Origin: Bacillota bacterium
Lineage (GTDB): Bacteria; Bacillota; Clostridia; Saccharofermentanales; Fastidiosipilaceae
Reading direction: 5' to 3'
Length of the DNA stretch: 64,000 bases
Assembly (NCBI GenBank): GCA_023420115.1
Contig: JAEZWR010000026.1
Location: 1-64,000 of the forward strand
Part shown: piece by piece, positions 54,543 to 63,350 of the stretch
How the letters are laid out: every line of letters starts with the position of its first letter
Position numbering within the stretch: the first letter of the stretch is position 1
Position numbers and translations under genes: made by a program
The notes under the pieces: generated by a model
The model's input: only the letters and a program-made list of their open reading frames with translations
Told to the model about the DNA's origin: nothing
Databases searched by the model: none

Positions 54543-55805
54543 ATGAAAAATAAAGTAAAATCTTTGACCAAAACAATTATAAGTTTTGCTGTCTGTTTAA
54601 CAATTACAGGAACAAGTCTCCCAGCTTTCTATGCTGATGAAACTGAAGAAGCAAGTCCAGTGGCAGATACTGCTGAAGAAGATGCAGCAATTCCTGCTGA
54701 AGATGCTACGCCCGAGGCAGATGATCCTGCAGCACAGGAAGTCACAGCAACTTTCTATGCATATCCTAACAAACTAGAATCTGATGCCTGGGTTGGTGAC
54801 AGAGGTTCAGAGAGAACTAGACTAGGTTCAGCCGAACGCCAAACCAAAAAGACTTTTCCAGCTGGAACGACTATCGGTCAAGCAGGACTCTGGGTTATTT
54901 TTGGCGGCAGAGATGTTGAATTTACCGGTTGGAGTTTGACAAAAGATGGCGATAAACTACCCGACGATACAGTAATTCAAGACGGTGTTGAATATTATCC
55001 AACCTACAGAGAGTATCCTACCAAAATAACAGCCGATGCCGGTGAAGAAGGATATTTCGAAAGGGATGGGAAGCAAGTCCGCGAACTGAACCTCGTCGGC
55101 GATGACTTTGATTTCACAAATTTAACCTATGTTGATATCCCTAAACCAAGCGTGGATGGACGCAATAATGTTGAAATCCCACTTCCCACGCCTAAGGAAG
55201 GTTATAAGTTAGTAGGTTTCACATATCATATTTCTTGCTGGAGAGATAAAACGGGCGTATATGATGGATATATGGATCGATTCGATGTCGAATGTCTTTT
55301 CAGCCATCCTAAATATAACAACCGTAAGTTCTATGGCCTTTTACGAGACTGGAGTCTGCATGTAACTTATATATATGAGAAATTACCAGTTGAAACTAGT
55401 ATCCCAACAGACTTCCCAACTGCGGATACACTTCCAACAGCAGATTTCAAACCAGAGCTCCCTGTTGAAGAAACACAAACAAGCATCCCAACAGACTTCC
55501 CAACTGCAGATACACTTCCAACAGCAGATTTCAAACCAGAGCTTCCAGTTGAAGAAACACAAACTAGTATTCCTACAGACTTTCCAACTGCAGATACTAA
55601 ACCAGTCGGTTCAGTAATCAGCGAAACAACGACAACAACTACTACCACTTCTTCAACGACAACTAAACCCAGCTCAAGCACACAAAAATCCAAAAAGACC
55701 CTAGCCAAAACTGGTGAAAATCCTGCACCTGCAGCCATTCTCATAGTTTTGAGTTTAACAGCAATCGCTGCAATGATTATAAGACATAAGAAGTCCAAGC
55801 AGTAA
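54543..55805 (+). CDS. Sortase-anchored surface protein with 28-residue repeats
   Basis: The order is: signal peptide (residues 1 to about 31, ending PAFYA); an acidic Glu/Ala/Asp-rich segment; a folded domain (about 60-280) with beta-rich, InlB/Listeria-Bacteroides-repeat-like features such as FTGWSLTKDG; then 2.5 copies of a 28-residue repeat beginning TSIPTDFPTADTLPTADFK; a Thr/Ser stretch; and a C-terminal sorting signal LAKTGE followed by a hydrophobic helix and a basic tail (RHKKSKQ). Sortase would cut after the Thr of LAKTG. AGGAGG precedes the ATG. Ligand and role are unknown. Its terminator shows it is a single transcription unit. Confidence 0.9.
   Translation: MKNKVKSLTKTIISFAVCLTITGTSLPAFYADETEEASPVADTAEEDAAIPAEDATPEADDPAAQEVTATFYAYPNKLESDAWVGDRGSERTRLGSAERQTKKTFPAGTTIGQAGLWVIFGGRDVEFTGWSLTKDGDKLPDDTVIQDGVEYYPTYREYPTKITADAGEEGYFERDGKQVRELNLVGDDFDFTNLTYVDIPKPSVDGRNNVEIPLPTPKEGYKLVGFTYHISCWRDKTGVYDGYMDRFDVECLFSHPKYNNRKFYGLLRDWSLHVTYIYEKLPVETSIPTDFPTADTLPTADFKPELPVEETQTSIPTDFPTADTLPTADFKPELPVEETQTSIPTDFPTADTKPVGSVISETTTTTTTTSSTTTKPSSSTQKSKKTLAKTGENPAPAAILIVLSLTAIAAMIIRHKKSKQ
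55395..55604 (+). repeat. 84-bp tandem repeats in the surface protein gene
   Basis: Copies begin at 55395, 55479 and 55563, each opening with codons for Thr-Ser-Ile-Pro-Thr-Asp. The third copy is partial. The two full copies differ at only a few positions, mostly silent, so the duplication is fairly recent and copy number may vary between strains. The encoded unit is rich in Pro, Thr and Asp and is a likely wall-spanning stalk. Confidence 0.9.
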
Positions 55806-55855
55806 TATGTAAGTTAGCAAAAATCAATATATATATATATATATGATGTAATATC

Positions 55856-55893
55856 AAGGAACCTATCTGAATACTCAGATAGGTTCCTTTTTT
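55856..55893 (+). terminator. Terminator of the surface protein gene
   Basis: A perfect 15-bp stem (AAGGAACCTATCTGA with its complement) has a 4-nt loop and then TTTT. A run of alternating AT (about 55828-55844) precedes it. Confidence 0.93.
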
Positions 55894-56065
55894 ATATAAA
55901 CTTATTACCAGAAACAACCTAACTTTTGTCATAGTATTTCCAATTCGCTTAATATTTATACATAAGCAACGATACCACGGCTTAATTTCATATATCACCA
56001 CGCTTTTAATGTTATAATAATGCATTAAAATTATTAGTTTCTCTAGTTAACCAAGGAAGGAAATT

Positions 56066-59000
56066 ATGAGGAAGAAGTCTCACTTTTTTATAGATAGAAG
56101 AGAAAATAGTAATAGACCTGTCAACATTCCCTCAATTTCAGAAGAAGTTAAGGAAGTTAAACACATACGCCTTTCAGATATAAATGTGAAAAATGGCGAG
56201 TCCGATTCGTCTGCTAATACTCTATCGGCAAATGATATGGATAGTAAGAGCCACTCAAACTCATCTCTATCCACTGTGACGTCAAAATCAAATGATTCAT
56301 CTTTTATTGAGTTAAATGAGTTAGATTTAGCAGAAGAAAGTGCTAATCTCTACAATCAACAGAGATTAAGCAAAAATGAAACTGCTTCCTCAGCAGATGA
56401 AAATTCATCCTCCGATTTTTTCAAAAAGTTCGAAAATTCATTCACAGGAGAAAGAAGATTATCTTCAGACATAGCTAGACAAGATCTAGACAGAATAAAT
56501 AACCATTTAGAAATTACAAAGAATAACAAAGAAGTAGCTTCTATACGAGAGCTTAATTTGTCAGACTCAAGTATGGATTCGTCTGATCAACTAGTCCCTA
56601 ACTCCAGTAGAGATAGTCTTTCAAGTACTGAGATTGATGGAAATAATGCGCATGTTGCTATATTCCCTGGTATCAAAAGAGTGAATATAGCTGACTCTGA
56701 AATGTCTAAACCTAGCGTATCGACTGATAATATTTTCGAGCTTAAAGAAGATGATAGTGACAAAGATTTAAATGACAAATTCACTCCGCCCTCCCCCTTA
56801 TCATCACTTTTTAAACGCCGACAACAGAAAAATAAGAAGTCTCAAAAAGAGTCTTTTTCTGCCAATACCACAAGTACTAGCGATAGCGATTCGCCTGTTG
56901 ATTCAAATAAAGACAAACATGAGTCTAGTGAGTTTGATTTAACTTCAGAACAAGAAACAAATAAAAAGTCAGTAGCGAAGGTAGCACAAAAGTCTACACT
57001 TGAGCAAAAGTCTGATCTAAAGAACGACGGATATTCAAAAGAGAATAATGATATTTCTCAATTGCTTAATCTGCTTGAAAATGGCGATATGTCCAGCTTG
57101 AGTGACTCCGATCTGGATAGACTAAGTGAGTATTTAAATTCCGATAGAACTCACGAGAGTGCTTTTGATTCTGATGATGAATCGTCACTTACCCAGACCG
57201 TTGATTTCCTTGAGCCTAGTTCCGAAGCAGATCTTCTATCTTATGATGAACAAGAGCTTAAGAATGATAAAAAATTTATTCGCTCTGAAGACTTGCGCGA
57301 GGGCGTGCTTAAACATTTGCGAACTAAGCAAGCTAATAGCGATAAATTGAGTGAAGACCAAAGAACTAGTGACAAATCAACTACTAGGCGAAAATTTAAT
57401 TTTAGTGGGAAGAAGAAATCTAATCTCGAAGCGGATAACGAGGCTGCCCTAATTGATGTCAATGAGCGCAAGAAAAGATCATCTCTTAGTAAATATTTTA
57501 AAGACTTCCGCCAAGAACTTTTCGAACCGGAAATTAATAATGAAAGTTACGAGAATGACGAAAATGACGACTTACCAGCAAGTCCGTCTGTCTTTGATCC
57601 TGCCATTATTTCTACTGATGAACTAAATACTGATGAGCCAATTACTCATGAGCAAGATTCATCTGAATACAAGTCACCCACAATAGGGCAAGATACTGCT
57701 GATACAAAGTCAAAGTCTAGTGATAATAAAAATTACCAAGCAAGAGAGAACAATGTAGACGTAGATAAATTAGCCTCTATTCCTGATGATAAAATTTCGA
57801 GTGAAGCTGATACCATAGTAAGTAATGATACTAGCAACAATGAATCAGAAAGTAGAGAAGAGTCAACAGCTTCATCTCTAGATCTTGATAAGGGTCATAA
57901 CGACCAAGAATCTATAAATATCCCCAAATTATTCAAAACTAAATTTGCTGGAATAAAATCCAAATTTTTGAATACTATATCTAGGGATTTTGAGGACAGC
58001 CAAGAAGCTGATTCAGATATCAATTTAAATGATCAACTGTCTGAAATTTTATCAGCATCTGAGAATGCAAGTAGTACAGAAGCTCCCCTCGGTAATTCTG
58101 TCAATCTGACGCAGTTTAACAAAAATGCCACTGCCCAAGATGAGGCAAAGGCACTTGAAGATGAACTATCGGAACGCAAAAAATTCGATGAGCTTCTCGA
58201 AAAAGATCCAGAGGCTGCGGCAGCTTTTATTGCCGAGAAAATGAGCAAAGAATACAAGGACGGTCTAATCTCATCCGCAGTTGAAGATCCTTACTTCCGC
58301 TTCTCCAAAATGGCAGATAGATTAACTAATAAATTAAAATCCGAAGTAAATCTTATAAAAGAAGATCTTCTCAAGGATAAGTCCGAAGCTTATGCTAAGT
58401 TGGACGAAGCTGCCAGACAATATCTGGATGAAGAAAATAAGAGGCTTATGGAGGCGTCGAGTTCTGACCCTGCTAAAGACTCAGAAAATAAAGATGATCT
58501 CAAACTCATGGACGAGATTGTCAAAACATACAATGAGCAAAGTGAAGAAGTTAATAATATATTCACTAGGGTACGCAAGGGCGAAGAGCGTTTGAGCATA
58601 AGTAGTAGTCAATTAGCTAGACACAAAAATAAATTTGAAAATTCAGCGGATAGCCTAGCTCTTGATAGCGAAATTCTTGAAGATGAGTATGATGATAATT
58701 ATGAAGATAGGGAATCTTCTAATGATGTTGCCAAGCTAGAGGCAGAGGCAGTCTTGGACGGTCTTTCTTCTGACGTAGATAGTTCAGAAGATGAAGAGTT
58801 GAAGCAAGAAGCATTAAGGAAAAAAGCACGCCGTGAAGAATTCAACCATGGTCTCGGCTCTATAGTAGCGCTTATTCACGATGTAATTTTCAAGTCACAG
58901 AAGCCTAGAATTACTCCAGGACTCAGCAAACAAAGTATAGATAGGCTGAGACTTAGACAGAAGCTTCGCAACGAGTCAGCAACACTCATACTCTTATATG

Positions 59001-59902
59001 CAATAGCTTTATTTGTTTTTACTATATTTAGGCAGCTATTACCAGAATCCATTGTGGGAGCCCAATCTCAAAATTTAGTAATCTATATTCTTTCGGAGCT
59101 GCTCAGACAAATATTTATGCTACTAATACCCGCTCTGCTCGTTGTCTACAAGCTTCATGTTCCTCTCAGACGAATAACAGGTAAAAGGAAGCTACCTGCA
59201 ACAACTTTGGTTATATCTGCACTAACCGGTATGCCATTAGCAATAGCATTAAGTAGCTTCAAACGTCTAATTGACATAACTATGAATAGTGGCGATGAAT
59301 ATATACGCTCATCTTCCTACCTAAGTTATGTAACAAGTAATAGTCTTTCAGACCTGCTCATATTACTTATTGTTTCTGCTGTACTTTGTAGCTTCTGTGA
59401 GGAGATCTTTGCCCGTGGCATCTTGATGAGCGGCATGCTCAGATCTGGACGTATATATACGGGAATACTATTAAGTAGCCTCGTATACGCTCTAACCAGT
59501 AGCGACAGATACGTAATATACGCCATGGCTGCAGGTATGCTTTTTGCGTGGTTAAGATTCAGTCTAGGTTCTATTTACTCATCAATGGCCTCCCACCTTG
59601 TCTTTAATGCGAGCCTTATTCTGATGACTTCAAAATTATCTATATTCAGCAAGGCTTTGAATCAGAGTAATAGTTCAATTGAGGTCTTTGCCGCAATTTT
59701 ATCGGGCTTAGTGTCTACGGTAATACTAATTGTATTAATCGTATATCTGAATGGCGAGAAGCAATTCATTAATGATAATGAACACAAGGAGTTCCCAAGA
59801 TTCAGTCGCGAAAAAAGCTGGTCGCCAGTTAATAGAAAGTTCCTTATTAGCTTAGGTCTGATTTTGCTCCTCATTATCTGGAATAATCGTTTCAATTTTT
59901 GA
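56066..59902 (+). CDS. CPBP intramembrane protease with giant disordered N-terminal region
   Basis: The last 300 residues form a multi-helix CPBP (CAAX protease and bacteriocin-processing) domain. The first helix starts near residue 972, the catalytic motif is E1112-E1113-x-x-x-R1117 (CEEIFARG), and motif SHLVFN has His1177 and Asn1181. These are the residues expected for an active Rce1-like glutamate protease. The first 965 residues are low complexity: Ser, Asp, Glu, Asn and Lys dominate, and there is no recognisable fold except charged helical stretches near 720-860. A 7-residue motif recurs there (see findings). Substrate and function of the long region are unknown. The frame is continuous with no sign of a break. 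Confidence 0.88.
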   Translation: MRKKSHFFIDRRENSNRPVNIPSISEEVKEVKHIRLSDINVKNGESDSSANTLSANDMDSKSHSNSSLSTVTSKSNDSSFIELNELDLAEESANLYNQQRLSKNETASSADENSSSDFFKKFENSFTGERRLSSDIARQDLDRINNHLEITKNNKEVASIRELNLSDSSMDSSDQLVPNSSRDSLSSTEIDGNNAHVAIFPGIKRVNIADSEMSKPSVSTDNIFELKEDDSDKDLNDKFTPPSPLSSLFKRRQQKNKKSQKESFSANTTSTSDSDSPVDSNKDKHESSEFDLTSEQETNKKSVAKVAQKSTLEQKSDLKNDGYSKENNDISQLLNLLENGDMSSLSDSDLDRLSEYLNSDRTHESAFDSDDESSLTQTVDFLEPSSEADLLSYDEQELKNDKKFIRSEDLREGVLKHLRTKQANSDKLSEDQRTSDKSTTRRKFNFSGKKKSNLEADNEAALIDVNERKKRSSLSKYFKDFRQELFEPEINNESYENDENDDLPASPSVFDPAIISTDELNTDEPITHEQDSSEYKSPTIGQDTADTKSKSSDNKNYQARENNVDVDKLASIPDDKISSEADTIVSNDTSNNESESREESTASSLDLDKGHNDQESINIPKLFKTKFAGIKSKFLNTISRDFEDSQEADSDINLNDQLSEILSASENASSTEAPLGNSVNLTQFNKNATAQDEAKALEDELSERKKFDELLEKDPEAAAAFIAEKMSKEYKDGLISSAVEDPYFRFSKMADRLTNKLKSEVNLIKEDLLKDKSEAYAKLDEAARQYLDEENKRLMEASSSDPAKDSENKDDLKLMDEIVKTYNEQSEEVNNIFTRVRKGEERLSISSSQLARHKNKFENSADSLALDSEILEDEYDDNYEDRESSNDVAKLEAEAVLDGLSSDVDSSEDEELKQEALRKKARREEFNHGLGSIVALIHDVIFKSQKPRITPGLSKQSIDRLRLRQKLRNESATLILLYAIALFVFTIFRQLLPESIVGAQSQNLVIYILSELLRQIFMLLIPALLVVYKLHVPLRRITGKRKLPATTLVISALTGMPLAIALSSFKRLIDITMNSGDEYIRSSSYLSYVTSNSLSDLLILLIVSAVLCSFCEEIFARGILMSGMLRSGRIYTGILLSSLVYALTSSDRYVIYAMAAGMLFAWLRFSLGSIYSSMASHLVFNASLILMTSKLSIFSKALNQSNSSIEVFAAILSGLVSTVILIVLIVYLNGEKQFINDNEHKEFPRFSREKSWSPVNRKFLISLGLILLLIIWNNRFNF

Positions 59903-59924
59903 TAGCATATAGCAATAAAAATTA

Positions 59925-59967
59925 AGAAGCCTCCCCTTATTTTTCTTATCTATAAGAGGAGGCTTCT
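59925..59967. terminator. Bidirectional terminator, CPBP gene and NUDIX gene
   Basis: AGAAGCCTCC and GGAGGCTTCT form a 10-bp outer stem, with CTTAT/ATAAG inside. On the minus strand it is followed by TTAATTTTTATTG. It lies between convergent genes. Confidence 0.8.
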
Positions 59968-59997
59968 GTCATATCCTAATACAAATTAATTTATCTT

Positions 59998-60465
59998 TTA
60001 TCTTTCTATAGTGTCTATGGATAGCACTCTATTACCTTGACATTTGCAAAGTAAATCACCAAATTTTTCCGCCACAAAAACCTTTCTTATCCATATATCA
60101 TCACTCTCCCAGTGTGGAAGACTAAAAAACTCTTCTGGACTATGGTATTCAAGTATACCCTCATTACAGTCATCTATCATCTCCCCTTGAACCTTGTCAA
60201 TATAATAAACGTGCATGAGATTATCCTCGAAGCTGTTCAACTCACATTTGAATAAAACCGTTCCTAATTTTTTCAATTCAACTATATCTAAGCCGGTTTC
60301 TTCTTTGAATTCACGCTTCATTGCAGAATCTGGATCTTCTTTTGCTTCTAAGTGTCCCCCTATACCTAAATACTTTCCTTTGTTCCAATCATTTTTCTTC
60401 TTATTTCTATATATAAATAAGAATTTACTATTATTTTTATAAAAGCCTACACAGGTTTCTACCAT
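59998..60465 (-). CDS. NUDIX hydrolase (MutT-like)
   Basis: The 155-residue protein carries the complete NUDIX box: GGHLEAKEDP, then REFKEETGLDI (pattern G-x5-E-x7-R-E-x2-E-E-x-G). The N-terminus (FLFIYRNKKKNDWNKGKYLGIGG) is like that of clostridial 8-oxo-dGTP diphosphatases. It would clean oxidised nucleotides or other nucleoside diphosphate derivatives. GGGAG precedes the ATG at 60465. Confidence 0.9.
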   Translation of the reverse strand: MVETCVGFYKNNSKFLFIYRNKKKNDWNKGKYLGIGGHLEAKEDPDSAMKREFKEETGLDIVELKKLGTVLFKCELNSFEDNLMHVYYIDKVQGEMIDDCNEGILEYHSPEEFFSLPHWESDDIWIRKVFVAEKFGDLLCKCQGNRVLSIDTIER

Positions 60466-60801
60466 TTAATCGCTCCCTCACATCATCTTATTATCTTAAA
60501 CTTTAACATTAAAAATTCAGCTTGCCCATATAGCAAAGCCTCAAAGAACAAGTCGCAAAATTCCAGCATACTATCTAATAGTATCGCTTATATGAATATC
60601 CTTAAAAATATTAATATTACAAGACCATATGAAATGTATTTATTTATCCATTTAATTCATCATCACTCTAGATTTATTTGTTTATATTGTAGAAAAGCAC
60701 ATATTCCATAATATCTAAACTCTATGCTTTAACAGTTATCATTACAAAGTTATATAATTTACTTTGATTCAAATCACACAGATTAATATAGAGGTATAGA
60801 A
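60466..60801. other. Intergenic region between NUDIX gene and kdgK
   Basis: 336 AT-rich bases with divergent flanking genes and no reading frame. An AAAAGCAC tract occurs near 60695, similar to tracts before other genes in the window. Two promoters are expected, but I could not assign them with confidence. Confidence 0.4.
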
Positions 60802-61821
60802 ATGAAAGTTGTAACATTTGGTGAAATAATGCTTCGCTTAGCTCCACAGTCTTATTTACGCTTCGTTCAAGCCAACTGCTTCGAAGCTATTTACGGTGGT
60901 GGCGAAGCAAATGTATCAGTTTCTCTCGCCAACTATGGGTTTGATAGCACATTCGTAAGTAAACTCCCCCGTCACGAAATTGGACAGGCAGCTGTAAATG
61001 AGCTTAGAAAATATGGTGTAGACACAAGTAAAATCTGTAGAGGCGGAGATAGGGTCGGTATCTACTTCTGTGAAAAGGGTGCCTCGCAACGTCCCTCAAA
61101 AGTAATTTATGACCGTGCCCACTCAGCTATTTCCGAGGCTTCGCGAACAGACTTTGATTGGGATGAAATTTTAGATTCTGCAGATCTCTTTCACTTTACA
61201 GGTATAACACCTGCTCTGGGTAAGAACCTCCAAGAAATATGTATGGATGCACTTAAGGTTTGCCATGATAAAGGAATCAAGGTATCCTGCGATCTCAACT
61301 ATCGCAAGAATCTTTGGACTAAGGAAGAAGCCAAAGAATGCATGACAAAGTTCATGCCTTATATCGACATATTAATTGCAAATGAAGAAGATGCTTCTGA
61401 TGTCTTTGGTATTAATGCACCTCATACAGATGTAACTTCAGGAACTTTAGATCATGAAGCATATAAATTCGTCGCCAAGGAACTAATGGATCGTTTCTCT
61501 TTTGAAAAGGTCGCTATTACTTTAAGAACCTCAATATCTGCTTCACGCAATTTATGGTGCGGTATGCTCTATGATGGTAATGATTATCATTTTGCTAAAC
61601 AATATGATATGCAAATAGTGGATCGTGTCGGTGGTGGCGATAGCTTCGGGGCTGGTCTAATCTACGCACTTCTTTCAGGTTATGATTCAAGTGCTGCGAT
61701 TAATTTTGCAGTTGCAGCCAGCTGTCTCAAACATAGTATTGAAGGTGATATGAACCATGCTTCGCTCGATGAGGTCAAGAAGCTAGCCGCAGGTGACGGT
61801 TCTGGTAGAGTTCAACGCTAA
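60802..61821 (+). CDS. kdgK: 2-dehydro-3-deoxygluconokinase (PfkB family)
   Basis: This ribokinase-fold sugar kinase opens MKVVTFGEIMLRLAP and has YGGGEANVSVSLANYG for sugar binding. The PfkB signature near the end, GGGDSFGAGLIYAL, carries the catalytic Asp. These forms match KDG kinase, which makes KDPG from the products of hexuronate breakdown. Length 339 is normal. The aldolase partner is not in the window; other PfkB sugar substrates are possible. A hairpin with a modest T tract follows. Confidence 0.85.
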   Translation: MKVVTFGEIMLRLAPQSYLRFVQANCFEAIYGGGEANVSVSLANYGFDSTFVSKLPRHEIGQAAVNELRKYGVDTSKICRGGDRVGIYFCEKGASQRPSKVIYDRAHSAISEASRTDFDWDEILDSADLFHFTGITPALGKNLQEICMDALKVCHDKGIKVSCDLNYRKNLWTKEEAKECMTKFMPYIDILIANEEDASDVFGINAPHTDVTSGTLDHEAYKFVAKELMDRFSFEKVAITLRTSISASRNLWCGMLYDGNDYHFAKQYDMQIVDRVGGGDSFGAGLIYALLSGYDSSAAINFAVAASCLKHSIEGDMNHASLDEVKKLAAGDGSGRVQR

Positions 61822-61916
61822 GCATTACTTATATTAGAGATTACTCAAGTGCAAATATAAAAATATATAGCTTACTATTAATTTCATCAGAATTAATAAT
61901 ATACTATGCAAAATTA

Positions 61917-61950
61917 AGCCTCGGCCATATTCTAGCAAATGGTCGAGGCT
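61917..61950 (+). terminator. Terminator of kdgK
   Basis: AGCCTCG and CGAGGCT, extended by CCAT/ATGG with one mismatch, form a 12-position stem around 10 nt. AAACTTTTA follows, so the tail is weak. Confidence 0.6.
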
Positions 61951-61990
61951 AAACTTTTACTGAAAACACTAGGGAGGCTTGTCTCTTATT

Positions 61991-63226
61991 ATGTCTATAG
62001 AAAAATATAAATATGATAACAATTTTGACCAAAGCTTAATTACTCTCCTTACTGATCTCGTCAATATAAGGAGCGAAAACCCTCCAGGACTAGAAAAAGA
62101 ACTAATCGACTATATGGAGAAATTTTTTAAAGACGCCAAATTAAAGACTTATAGACTAGAAACACCTCTCCTAGGTCGTGACAACCTACTAGCTGTCTTA
62201 GAAGGTTCTGAGCAAGAGCATAAAGTTACTTCTAAATCGAACAATAAAGGTGAGACTAGAAGCGCAAGTGAAAATGAGAAAGGTGGAACAATTTTTACTG
62301 GTCACAGCGATGTTGTGACCGTCAGTGAAATAGAACTCAAAAAATGGGAAACAGATCCATTTATTTCTTGTATACGTGACGGGTATATATATGGAAGAGG
62401 CTCCTGCGATATGAAATCCGGCCTAGCGGCAGCTTCTTTAGCACTTGCAAATCTATCTAAAATTGGTTTTAAACCAAAATATAATCTCGCTATTCTTGTA
62501 ACTGTTGACGAAGAGGATTCTATGTTAGGTTCAAGATCTCTTGTGGGCAATGAACTTCTAAAATCTTATACTAATCTTGTGGTTTGTGAACCAAGTTCTC
62601 TGCATATGTGCACAAAATCCAGGGGAAGAACCTACGGAATAGTAGAATGTAAGGGGCAAACATCCCACGCTTCCAAACCAGAAGAAGGTATAAATTCTAT
62701 TATCCTTGCAAACAAATTTATTAATAAAATTTTAGATATAGATCTTACTGAATATAGTAATGAATATGGCAGCTCCCATATTAGACCATTATCTATCCAC
62801 GCCAAGGTTGATCCCTGGGTTGTTCCAGATAAGTGCTCTATAGGTCTTGATGCTAGATTAACTCTGGGGCATTATCCTGCTGATGTATGGAAAAAAGTTG
62901 ATGAGATTATTAAAGAGTTAAATGCAGAAATAAAGTCAGGATCTAAATTGGACTACAATATAATAGATGAGCGTGAACCCTGGTCTCAAGACAGCTGCGA
63001 CTTAGTCAGCAATTTTAAATCAATCCTCAGCTCATACGAACTTGATACAAATGAATATTGCTTCACAGGTACAACAGATGGAACACCACTAAGGAGAGAT
63101 GGCCGCAATGTCATAATCATAGGACCTGGTGATCTCTCCTATGCTCACAAAGAAAATGAAAGAGTTAGCATAGATGAATTAATATTGGCTTATAAAATAT
63201 ATATAGAATATATGCTTAATGCTTAA
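61991..63226 (+). CDS. M20 family metallopeptidase (ArgE/DapE-like)
   Basis: This cytoplasmic zinc amidohydrolase has metal ligands in GHSDVV (His), GRGSCDMKSG (bridging Asp), VDEEDSMLGS (catalytic and metal Glu pair) and, near the end, YAHKENE (His). The middle holds the dimerisation lid with SHASKPEEGIN. A polar insert rich in Ser, Lys, Asn and Glu lies just before the first metal ligand (about residues 68-92). The substrate could be succinyl-diaminopimelate, acetylornithine or a dipeptide. The start is uncertain: ATG 61991 has AGGGAGG 13 nt upstream, while TTG 61979 is too close to that site. Confidence 0.88.
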   Translation: MSIEKYKYDNNFDQSLITLLTDLVNIRSENPPGLEKELIDYMEKFFKDAKLKTYRLETPLLGRDNLLAVLEGSEQEHKVTSKSNNKGETRSASENEKGGTIFTGHSDVVTVSEIELKKWETDPFISCIRDGYIYGRGSCDMKSGLAAASLALANLSKIGFKPKYNLAILVTVDEEDSMLGSRSLVGNELLKSYTNLVVCEPSSLHMCTKSRGRTYGIVECKGQTSHASKPEEGINSIILANKFINKILDIDLTEYSNEYGSSHIRPLSIHAKVDPWVVPDKCSIGLDARLTLGHYPADVWKKVDEIIKELNAEIKSGSKLDYNIIDEREPWSQDSCDLVSNFKSILSSYELDTNEYCFTGTTDGTPLRRDGRNVIIIGPGDLSYAHKENERVSIDELILAYKIYIEYMLNA

Positions 63227-63236
63227 GTCATATAGT

Positions 63237-63324
63237 AAAAAGGAGTACACCTTTTGTACGCACACCATAAGTTAGACCTAAAATTCTAACGAATGGATCT
63301 TAGTACATTGGAGTACTCCTTTTT
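63237..63324. repeat. 88-bp nested palindrome between convergent genes
   Basis: Arms AAAAAGGAGTAC and GTACTCCTTTT enclose further nested pairs, TGTAC/GTACA, CCAT/ATGG and GTTAG/CTAAC, down to a 10-nt loop. A single long, bulged hairpin can form on either strand. Its A and T ends would terminate transcription from both sides, but the length and the inner pairing exceed what a terminator needs. It could be a miniature element or a structured RNA. Confidence 0.6.
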
Positions 63325-63350
63325 CTATATTTCGCTAATAAGATATTTTA

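Noticed and set aside
55395..55604. Possible CRISPR-like direct repeats
   Set aside because: The repeats are contiguous, in frame and encode a stalk; there are no spacers.
55367..55798. 143-codon Val-rich frame opposite the surface protein repeats
   Set aside because: The frame exists only because the repeat DNA is complementary and lacks stops; it has no ribosome site.
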